Source of the DNA: CAZAQS01 sp046485135
Lineage (GTDB): Bacteria; Chloroflexota; Anaerolineae; Anaerolineales; UBA4823
Reading direction: 5' to 3'
DNA: 64,000 nt
NCBI GenBank assembly: GCA_046485135.1
Contig: JAWOHN010000118.1
Location: 1 to 64,000, forward strand
Below the pieces are notes generated by a model. The model was not told the DNA's origin and did not search any database. It saw only the letters and a program-made list of their open reading frames with translations. Positions 58,446 through 64,000 of the stretch are shown one piece after another. The position numbers were made by a program, and so were the translations under genes. Numbering within the stretch: position 1 is the first letter of the stretch; the number at the start of each line of letters is the position of its first letter.

Positions 58446-59327
58446 ATGACAGCAGAGTTATTAGACGGCAAAGCAATTGCCGCAGAAGTCCGGGAAGCAG
58501 TAGCTGTAGAGGTAGCGGCAATGATTGCGGCTGGCCAACCCAAACCCGGCCTGGCTACAGTGTTGGTGGGTGATAACCCCGCCTCTCAGGTTTATGTAAG
58601 CTCGAAACAAAAAGCCTGCGCACAGGTAGGGATAGAATCATTTGGGTTCAAGCTGCCCGCCACCGCGTCTCAGGATGAGGTCGATGGCCTGGTCCGGGAA
58701 TTAAATCAGGACGAAAGGGTCAACGGAATCCTGGTACAGCTACCTCTTCCCAGTGGCTTGGATGAGGAGCGTGTCCTCAGCACAATCAGTATTGAAAAAG
58801 ACGTCGATGGTTTTCACCCACTGAATATCGGTCGCTTAGCTCAAAAGGGAAGAGATCCTCTCTTTATCCCTTGCACTCCTTTTGGGGTGATGTACATGCT
58901 CGAACACCTGGGAGTAAAACTAGAAGGGGCTAACGCAGTCGTTTTAGGCCGCTCCAATATCGTTGGTATGCCTGTAGCCTTGCTGATGGTGCGAGCGAAT
59001 GCCACCACCACCATCTGCCACTCCCGCACCCGCGATCTTCCTGCGGTTTGCGCCTCTGCAGATGTCCTGGTTGCAGCGGTCGGCCGAGCTCAGATGGTAC
59101 GCGGAGACTGGGTCAAACCGGGTGCAGTGGTGATCGATGTAGGCATCAACCGCATCGATGATCCCACTCATCCAAAAGGCTCACGCTTGGTTGGTGATGT
59201 CCATTTTGATGAAGTAAAAGAGGTTGCCAGTGCGATTACCCCGGTGCCCGGTGGAGTAGGCCCCATGACGATCGCCATGCTTCTAAAGAATACAGTCAGA
59301 GCAGCCCAAACAGCCAACGCCAAATAG
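58446..59327 (+). CDS. folD: Methylenetetrahydrofolate dehydrogenase/cyclohydrolase
   Basis: This 293-residue bifunctional enzyme converts methylene- to methenyl- and formyl-tetrahydrofolate. Family signatures are visible: KPGLATVLVGDNPASQVYVS, VSSKQKACAQVGI (catalytic Lys), GILVQLPLPSGLDEERVL, KDVDGFHPLNIGRL and VVLGRSNIVGMPVALLM, with the C-terminal TPVPGGVGPMTIAMLL. It is preceded by a 155-base gap, with AAGGAG directly before the ATG, and is followed by a strong terminator, so it is monocistronic. Its products may tie to the corrinoid methyl-transfer genes at the start of the window. Confidence 0.96.
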   Translation: MTAELLDGKAIAAEVREAVAVEVAAMIAAGQPKPGLATVLVGDNPASQVYVSSKQKACAQVGIESFGFKLPATASQDEVDGLVRELNQDERVNGILVQLPLPSGLDEERVLSTISIEKDVDGFHPLNIGRLAQKGRDPLFIPCTPFGVMYMLEHLGVKLEGANAVVLGRSNIVGMPVALLMVRANATTTICHSRTRDLPAVCASADVLVAAVGRAQMVRGDWVKPGAVVIDVGINRIDDPTHPKGSRLVGDVHFDEVKEVASAITPVPGGVGPMTIAMLLKNTVRAAQTANAK

Positions 59328-59331
59328 GCTA

Positions 59332-59381
59332 TTAAATAACAACCTCCCGAGAGATTTACTGTTCGGGAGGTTGTTATTTAA
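59332..59381. terminator. Perfect 19-base-pair terminator after folD
   Basis: Arms at 59332-59350 and 59363-59381 are exact reverse complements around a 12-base loop. The GC core is CCTCCCGA/TCGGGAGG and the outer part is A/T-rich. It lies 5 bases after the folD stop. It is symmetric enough to stop both strands. Confidence 0.9.
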
Positions 59382-59418
59382 GTTGTAGACCAAACAACCT
59401 GTAATTGGATAAAAATCG

Positions 59419-59452
59419 ATGGGTTGGGCAAACGTATGCTTGTCCAACCCAT
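59419..59452 (-). terminator. Terminator of the HD-GYP gene
   Basis: Arms at 59419-59431 and 59440-59452 (13 bases, one wobble pair, core GGGTTGG/CCAACCC) with an 8-base loop. On the minus strand TTTTTATCC follows, so it ends the PAS-GAF-HD-GYP transcript, 28 bases after that gene's stop. Confidence 0.8.
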
Positions 59453-59479
59453 CTATTTCAGACCATTTTTCATTGAAAA

Positions 59480-61135
59480 TTAGAATAATTTCATAAACGC
59501 TTCAACCATTTGCGGGTCAAAATGTTTCCCATTTTGTTCACGAATGAATGAGAATACCTGGTCTTCATTCCAAGCCGGACGATAAGGACGATCAGAAAGC
59601 AAAGCATCCCATACATCCACAACTGCAAACATCCGAGCAGAAAATGGGATCTGGTCTCCTTTCAGACCGCGTGGATAGCCAGTGCCATCCCATTTTTCGT
59701 GATGGCAGTATGGAATATCTAAAGCAGGCTTCAGATAAGTTATCGGTGATAACAAATCGTAGGCATATTCAGGATGCTTCTGCATGATAGCCCACTCATC
59801 CTTGGTGAGCGGACCTGGTTTCAATAAAATATTGTCAGGAACACCCATCTTTCCGATATCGTGCAGGAGAGCGCCTCTGCGAATATGTAGGAGATCATCG
59901 GGTTTTATATCCAGGGATTTTGCTAAGCGGAGGGTCATTGCTGCTACACGTTGATTATGCCCTTCCGTTCCTTGATCCCGTAACTCCAATGCCTTCGACC
60001 AACCTTCAAGCGTTGCGTCATAAGCCATGGTCAGCTGGATATTGGAACGTTGTGAGTTATTGTACATCGTGGCATTATCGACCGCAATTGCCGCATGGCT
60101 CGCCAAAGATTCCAGAAAGTTCATCCATTCTTCATCGATTGCCAACCGTGTTCGATGAAAGATCTCCAGTATCCCCTGGACCTGGCCTTTCGCAATCAAT
60201 GGCACTCCCAGATACTCAGTAAAGCCTTCATCAACAATCTGGGGGGCGCGTTTGAACTCGCCTAAGGATGCGGATAAATTAGACACTCGGATGATCTGCC
60301 TATCCAAAGCCGCCAGCCCAGCATAACCTTCTCCTAAGCGTAGGTTGGTATGCTGGAGAGCTGTGGTGCGAAAGCCTCTTCCGGCCACATATTCGAACGT
60401 TTGAGAAGCAGGGTTAAATAACAAAACATCCGCTGAATCAACGTTAAGATGCCGGGTTACTTGATCGAGCAGGATATCCAGGGTGAGACGCAAATCCAGG
60501 CTGGAAGAAATCGCCATATCAACTTTACGCAGAGCTTCAAACCGGTCGAGCTGGCGTTGAATCCGCTTCTCTGATTGTTTTCGGTCGGTAATATCAATAA
60601 CAAAACCTTCAACCGCAATAAAATCTTCCTCTGTAAGATATTCACCATGCCCTAGATCTCGAACCCATTTCTGATCCCCGGTTTCCGATATGATGCGATA
60701 GACAATATCAAAGGGCTTGCTATCTCTTAAAGCAGTATCCATACTATTAACCATAAATTCGCGATCCTCAGGATGAACTAAATCGATATAAGATATCATT
60801 TTACTATGCATTAAATCGGCAGGGCGGTAACCAGTGAGTTGCAAACATCCCTCACTTACATAATCGACAATCCAATTCCCATTATGGTGACTACGGTAAG
60901 CCATGCCTGGCAGGTTTTTAATTAAGAAAGGCAGAATTCGGTTGTTCTCTGAAAGCAAGACTGGTTTGCTCGCTTCCAGTTGTCGGTTGGCAGGCAGACC
61001 GAATTTTTCACCAGGACGGCCAAAACGGCCTGAATCACTTCTCCCGTGATCCAAGCCGCTGAATTCACTTTGAATCCCTGGCGAGGATTGGTCTACCATT
61101 GATGCTATCGCTCTCACCTTCTTAGAAGACATCAT
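59480..61135 (-). CDS. PAS-GAF-HD-GYP cyclic-di-GMP phosphodiesterase
   Basis: This 551-residue signalling protein has an unstructured N-terminus (1-65). A PAS/PAC sensor domain follows (about 66-185: CLQLTGYRPADLMHSKMISY), then a GAF domain (about 200-355). The HD-GYP domain carries EGHNQRVAAMTLRLAK, GALLHDIGKMGVPDNILLK, YCHHEKWDGTGYPRGLKGD (GYP) and FAVVDVWDALLSDRPYR. All metal ligands and the GYP triad are present, so it likely degrades c-di-GMP. No membrane helix is seen. It lies 170 bases downstream of the peptide/DUF5317 operon on the same strand; the ATG at 61132 is an alternative start. Confidence 0.92.
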   Translation of the reverse strand: MMSSKKVRAIASMVDQSSPGIQSEFSGLDHGRSDSGRFGRPGEKFGLPANRQLEASKPVLLSENNRILPFLIKNLPGMAYRSHHNGNWIVDYVSEGCLQLTGYRPADLMHSKMISYIDLVHPEDREFMVNSMDTALRDSKPFDIVYRIISETGDQKWVRDLGHGEYLTEEDFIAVEGFVIDITDRKQSEKRIQRQLDRFEALRKVDMAISSSLDLRLTLDILLDQVTRHLNVDSADVLLFNPASQTFEYVAGRGFRTTALQHTNLRLGEGYAGLAALDRQIIRVSNLSASLGEFKRAPQIVDEGFTEYLGVPLIAKGQVQGILEIFHRTRLAIDEEWMNFLESLASHAAIAVDNATMYNNSQRSNIQLTMAYDATLEGWSKALELRDQGTEGHNQRVAAMTLRLAKSLDIKPDDLLHIRRGALLHDIGKMGVPDNILLKPGPLTKDEWAIMQKHPEYAYDLLSPITYLKPALDIPYCHHEKWDGTGYPRGLKGDQIPFSARMFAVVDVWDALLSDRPYRPAWNEDQVFSFIREQNGKHFDPQMVEAFMKLF

Positions 61136-61305
61136 TCATGACCAGCCTGATCACGCTGGAGTTATGAGTCCAAACAAATGGATTCTGCCAGGCTGGGGTG
61201 ATGGCTAATAGGTATTTATTTGTAATTGAGACAATTCCAGCTATCCATTGCCTCGGCGCAGGCTTAACTTACATCCTGCCTGCCCTTTACAATTTCGAAA
61301 GACTA

Positions 61306-61599
61306 CTAAACAAATGGTCTCTTACGTACATCCCGGTCGGTCTTTCTAAAAGTATTTGGATTTTGGCTTCCAGTGAGTTTCATCGCAAATTCTGTCAGCG
61401 ATTTGGCATTAATCGAGAGAATTAATGCTTTCTCCTCTTTCGCCAATCGGAAAGATTCACCGTTATAACCAGCATCCAGAGCATTGGCTGGGTTGGTTAG
61501 CAACATATTACAAAAATTACGATTTACCACTGCAGCAGTAAGAAGCCGGCTGAGCTCACCTAAATTGGATGCAGGACTTGTCGGGTACATAGCTGTCAT
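61306..61599 (-). CDS. 97-residue NHLP-clan-like small protein (RiPP-precursor-like)
   Basis: The segment VVNRNFCNMLLTNPANALDA, then FRLAKEEKALILSI and SLTEFAMKL, resembles the leader-like helix-turn-helix of nitrile-hydratase-related RiPP precursors (Franean1_4349/Os1348-type, NHLP clan): 'F-x-x-x-L-L-x-(N/D)-P-x-x-A-L ... E-E-x-x-A-L'. A basic tail follows (TFRKTDRDVRKRPFV). Only one Cys is present. The ATG overlaps the stop of the DUF5317 gene (ATGA), and AAAGGAG lies 10 bases upstream. No RiPP-modifying enzyme is in the window. It may be a peptide precursor, or a small regulator using the same fold. Confidence 0.6.
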   Translation of the reverse strand: MTAMYPTSPASNLGELSRLLTAAVVNRNFCNMLLTNPANALDAGYNGESFRLAKEEKALILSINAKSLTEFAMKLTGSQNPNTFRKTDRDVRKRPFV

Positions 61600-62198
61600 G
61601 TTAATACTGCTCCTTTGTTAATTCTCACTGGTGGTTCTTGACATCCTGCAAGGGACCACATCATCCAGAAGGCGCCCACTCCAATGAGCACATCGCCCAG
61701 GCTAAAGGCTACACGGTATGGGACCCAGTCAGGTAAAACAAATCGGTCCGACAAGAATCCCAGGCGAATGTCTGGTGCGTTGAGGACAATGTCCTTGCTA
61801 ATTCCAAATCGTTGTCCAATTTCCCATCTTGCTGCCAAATTATCTTGTGTGATCCGGCTGGCTGTTTCGGTGCTTACTGGCATCAGCCCACCATTTGCGA
61901 TCATCACAATGAAATTGAGAGCTAAGCCCAGACCTAACATCCAAAACCCAGGCTGCCTGCGGTTAATCCAGGCAAAAGCTAACAAAATCAACTGGCTGGA
62001 AATCAGGCCTAACGGAACGACTCCATCGGGGATAATGCTCCACAGAGACTGTATCCGTAAGGCGATGATTTGCCCAACAAAGGCTATCGGAACTAACCAA
62101 ATCCCGTTTAAGCTGGGAACTTGAAGTTTGCATTTCCGATACCTTGCTCGTGCCAGTCCAGCCAATAATCCGGCCAGGACAGCAAAAAGGAGGATCAA
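61596..62198 (-). CDS. DUF5317-family integral membrane protein
   Basis: This protein of about 200 residues has five or so membrane helices: residues about 1-16 (LLFAVLAGLLAGLA), 32-50, 55-77, 85-105 and 170-190. The middle carries the DUF5317 hallmark NGGLMPVSTE, then an extracytoplasmic-looking stretch with LSDRFVLPDWVPYRVAFSLGDVLIGVGAF. This family has no known function. I start at TTG 62198, 7 bases after the peptide gene stop; the longer GTG start at 62240 would overlap the peptide gene. Its stop overlaps the ATG of the 97-residue gene. Position between two small peptide-like genes suggests peptide handling. Confidence 0.75.
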   Translation of the reverse strand: MILLFAVLAGLLAGLARARYRKCKLQVPSLNGIWLVPIAFVGQIIALRIQSLWSIIPDGVVPLGLISSQLILLAFAWINRRQPGFWMLGLGLALNFIVMIANGGLMPVSTETASRITQDNLAARWEIGQRFGISKDIVLNAPDIRLGFLSDRFVLPDWVPYRVAFSLGDVLIGVGAFWMMWSLAGCQEPPVRINKGAVLT

Positions 62199-62205
62199 AG
62201 ACAGC

Positions 62206-62367
62206 TTAGAAGCCCGGGCCGGAATTGATGCCGGGCCCACCGCCAGAGACTGGGGCGCCTGCGCCCAAAACGAACAACATCAGCGTAACCACCAGAACAA
62301 TAACTTGGACGTGCTGGCGATTGAGTTGGGATACATTGAAGGTCAACTGGCGAATGGTGTCTTTCAT
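62206..62367 (-). CDS. 53-residue single-helix peptide with Gly/Pro-rich C-terminus
   Basis: This short gene starts at ATG 62367 with GGAGA about 8 bases upstream and ends at TAA 62206. The product has a polar N-terminal part (MKDTIRQLTFNVSQLNRQHV) and one membrane helix (VQVIVLVVTLMLFVLGAGA). The tail PVSGGGPGINSGPGF has six Gly and three Pro in 15 residues. There is no family I can name. The layout (charged head, helix, A-x-A, small mature tail) is like a signal peptide with a short secreted product of about 14-17 residues. The DUF5317 gene starts 7 bases later and probably depends on it by coupling. Confidence 0.65.
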   Translation of the reverse strand: MKDTIRQLTFNVSQLNRQHVQVIVLVVTLMLFVLGAGAPVSGGGPGINSGPGF

Positions 62368-62416
62368 GATAACAATCTCCTTTATGTTAGTCTTTCTGTT
62401 TCATTGCACAATTTCT

Positions 62417-62460
62417 ATTATGCATATGACGGTCACCGAAAGTGCCTCTTAAGTGACCAA
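62417..62460 (-). promoter_or_regulatory. Regulated promoter of the peptide/DUF5317 operon with inverted-repeat operator
   Basis: On the minus strand, CATAAT (62417-62422) is a candidate -10 with a poor -35 (GCACTT, 62440-62445) at 17 bases. Half-sites GGTCAC (62453-62458) and GTGACC (62431-62436), separated by 16 bases, form an inverted repeat that straddles the -35. This is the usual place for an activator or repressor. The predicted leader is about 43 bases. The adjacent BTAD regulator gene is the obvious candidate binder, but this is inference. Confidence 0.5.
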
Positions 62461-62487
62461 AAAGGCCAGGAAAAACCAGGCTTTTTT
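62459..62487 (-). terminator. Terminator-like hairpin after the BTAD regulator gene
   Basis: Arms AAAAAGGCC (62459-62467) and GGCTTTTTT (62479-62487) pair with one bulged base around an 11-base loop. On the minus strand it lies 43 bases after the regulator stop and just before the peptide operon promoter. The stem is short in GC, so termination may be partial. Confidence 0.45.
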
Positions 62488-62529
62488 CCTAATTAGCCCT
62501 ATTAAACCTATCATTTTTGTAAGGTCTTG

Positions 62530-64000
62530 TCAACTAATTAGTTTTAGATAAAGGGAGACTGTTTGGGGGGAAGGCTGTGCACCTACTTCTTCCAAAAGCG
62601 CTTTTCGACAGCGATCGAATTGGCGTGTCACTTCGGCCTGATTTCCACGCGCTGCATATGCCTGCATGAGCAATCGATAGGCTTCCTCGAGGCAAGGATC
62701 TTCAGCAAGAATTCGCTGGCAGGCTTCAAGAGTCTCAAGAAAATCTCCCCCTTCAAGATAAAGGCGAGCCAGATCAAGCATTGCCTCTTCGTACATCCTC
62801 CAAAAGCGTTCTCTTTCGGCTGAAACCCAATTCCCTTCCATTTCTGGCAGGTAAGGTCCTTGGTAGAGATCAATCGCCACCCGATATGCAGCTATCCGAT
62901 CTGCTCTTTTTTGATCAGATTGGCCAATAACGACATTGGTGATAAACGATTCCACATCATACTCATAATCCTGCTCAGGATTAAACCAATAACGATCTCC
63001 ATCGAATAACAGGACGTCCTGTCCCAAAGCATACCGGATCCGATAAATGGTATTTTTGAATTGCAGCTTTAACTGCCCGGCAGAGCTCTCAGGCCAAAAG
63101 ATCAACCCTAAGGCTTCTTTGGTCAACCCATGCGGGTGAGCTAGCAAACAAAAGAACACTTCACGAGCTCGCCTTTGATTCTGCCATTCAGCCACGGTGA
63201 CTGGCTTTCCATCTTGTGCTACCAATGCCTTCCCAAGAGCGCTAATGGTAAGCTTTGGCGGAACAAATTTAATCGCGGAAGCATGCGGCCGCAAACGCCT
63301 GCGCAGCGAGGGGATAGTACGTTCAAATTGGGTTACCTTCTTAAGTAAGCTAGAGGCCTGATGACCAACCAGCGGATGCTCTTGCGCTGCCTGTAAAAGC
63401 GCCTTGGCACTCCTGCCGGCAACAACCAGAAGATTTTGGCTGTCCATCGCGGAGGCAATTTCCAGGGAGTAATGCAAATATGAATAGGCATCATCTATTG
63501 AATTTGCAGAGAAACAAGCAGTCGCCAAGTAGAGATAGGCGCGAGCAGCTTCTAACCGCTGTCCACCCTTGTCAAATACCAAGGCAGCTTGGTGAAAATG
63601 ATCAATAGCTGCTTGAGCATATCCTACCGCCAGATCAATCCGACCTTCTTCTATTTGCAAGAGGCCGGTTTCAAATTCGGATGAGCTTTCATGAACTAAC
63701 CTATCGGCAGATGCAAGCAGACCGCGGGCATGGGCGATATCTCCACGATCTCGGGCCTGGGCAGCTTCCATCAGATTAAGGTAGGTCTGTAGGAATATGT
63801 CCTCATTTTGTTCAGCAAACACCCGGGTCCGTTCATAAACATCTAGTGCCGCTTCTACAGCATCAAGGTCAGCATAAAGGTCGCCCATACCGCAAAGGAT
63901 ATATGCTTCCATACGGTTCATGCCATGATATTTAGCAATTGCCAAGCCGTCCGAAAACAGCGCTGCAGCTCGTTCATATTCCCCTTGAAGATGATGCAGG
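62530..64000 (-). CDS. BTAD/TPR transcriptional regulator, 3' part (5' end beyond window)
   Basis: The frame stays open to the right edge, so the N-terminal part is missing. The visible 490 residues begin with TPR-like helical repeats (AAALFSDGLAIAKYHG, AIDHFHQAALVFDKGGQRLE, AARAYLYLATACF). An OmpR-like winged helix (LTISALGKALVA, RRAREVFFCLLAHPHGLTKE, LQFKNTIYRIRYALG) is followed by a bacterial transcriptional activator domain (YQGPYLPEME, CQRILAEDPCLEEAYRLLMQ). The order TPR, then HTH, then BTAD at the C-terminus fits large MalT/SARP-related regulators, which often have an AAA/NB-ARC ATPase at the N-terminus (unseen). It most likely controls the peptide operon 160 bases downstream. Confidence 0.82.
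   Translation of the reverse strand, partial: LHHLQGEYERAAALFSDGLAIAKYHGMNRMEAYILCGMGDLYADLDAVEAALDVYERTRVFAEQNEDIFLQTYLNLMEAAQARDRGDIAHARGLLASADRLVHESSSEFETGLLQIEEGRIDLAVGYAQAAIDHFHQAALVFDKGGQRLEAARAYLYLATACFSANSIDDAYSYLHYSLEIASAMDSQNLLVVAGRSAKALLQAAQEHPLVGHQASSLLKKVTQFERTIPSLRRRLRPHASAIKFVPPKLTISALGKALVAQDGKPVTVAEWQNQRRAREVFFCLLAHPHGLTKEALGLIFWPESSAGQLKLQFKNTIYRIRYALGQDVLLFDGDRYWFNPEQDYEYDVESFITNVVIGQSDQKRADRIAAYRVAIDLYQGPYLPEMEGNWVSAERERFWRMYEEAMLDLARLYLEGGDFLETLEACQRILAEDPCLEEAYRLLMQAYAARGNQAEVTRQFDRCRKALLEEVGAQPSPQTVSLYLKLIS

Noticed and set aside
61198..61425. Plus-strand 75-codon frame over the 3' end of the 97-residue gene
   Set aside because: It has no ribosome site and is antisense to the better supported small gene.
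62128..62496. Plus-strand 122-codon frame over the peptide gene and its promoter
   Set aside because: It is antisense to the DUF5317 start, the peptide gene and its control region, with no coding features; the minus-strand reading explains the DNA better.
1..64000. CRISPR arrays, insertion sequences, rRNA genes, phage modules
   Set aside because: No regular direct repeats, transposase motifs, rRNA stretches or phage structural genes were seen on either strand.

Overview
The window looks like a chromosomal segment of a Chloroflexota bacterium, most likely class Anaerolineae. This is an inference from gene content: corrinoid methyltransferase activation genes, a giant GT84/GH94 protein, DUF5317, a BTAD/TPR regulator, M14/M24/S9 peptidases and an L25/CTC protein with a long acidic tail. 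No 16S or other marker settles the taxonomy. Base composition is balanced and gene density is high. No CRISPR array, insertion sequence or prophage is visible. Most genes are housekeeping genes in short, tightly packed operons with ATGA/TAATG-type overlaps.

Layout. 1-3838: a minus-strand corrinoid methyl-transfer operon (MetH-activation-like protein, RACo reductive activator, MttB-like methyltransferase cut by the window edge) and a divergent homocysteine-methyltransferase-family gene. 3835-13605: a 2,936-residue cyclic-beta-glucan-synthase-like protein behind a tandem UspA protein. 14064-19793: a sugar cluster with a sucrose/mannosylfructose-phosphate phosphatase, the matching synthase, a fusion of a catalytically dead phosphatase domain to a GH100-like hydrolase, and a xylulokinase-family kinase. 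19934-23951: a CAU tRNA, a methyltransferase, a polyprenyl diphosphate synthase, TatD and a phosphohexomutase. 24260-26899: cysteine desulfurase and MnmA (a tRNA thiolation pair), then a broken Nudix gene. 26939-33884: a small membrane protein, cold-shock protein, S9 peptidase, TrmI, a TPR/zinc-ribbon protein, Nudix, L25 and an MBL hydrolase.

33937-45731: a 47-residue zinc-ribbon microprotein coupled to a sirtuin, DoxX behind a perfect palindromic operator, a NarL-type two-component pair, an M14 carboxypeptidase, an M24 peptidase, methylglyoxal synthase, an M23 lipoprotein, RuvX, MltG and a secreted sugar dehydrogenase. 45742-55040: the folC-lon-AlbA_2 operon, SanA-like and HD genes, a tyrosine recombinase that has lost its catalytic residues, and tilS. 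55174-61135: a REC-TadZ fusion, a second sirtuin, a GAF histidine kinase, FolD and a PAS-GAF-HD-GYP protein.

61306-64000 is the best candidate for an undescribed system. A BTAD-type regulator (cut by the window edge) precedes a regulated-looking promoter. That promoter leads into three coupled genes: a 53-residue peptide with one membrane helix and a Gly/Pro-rich tail, a DUF5317 membrane protein, and a 97-residue protein resembling NHLP-clan RiPP precursors. This arrangement would suit a peptide signal or modified peptide with its membrane partner and controller, but the function is inferred from layout only.
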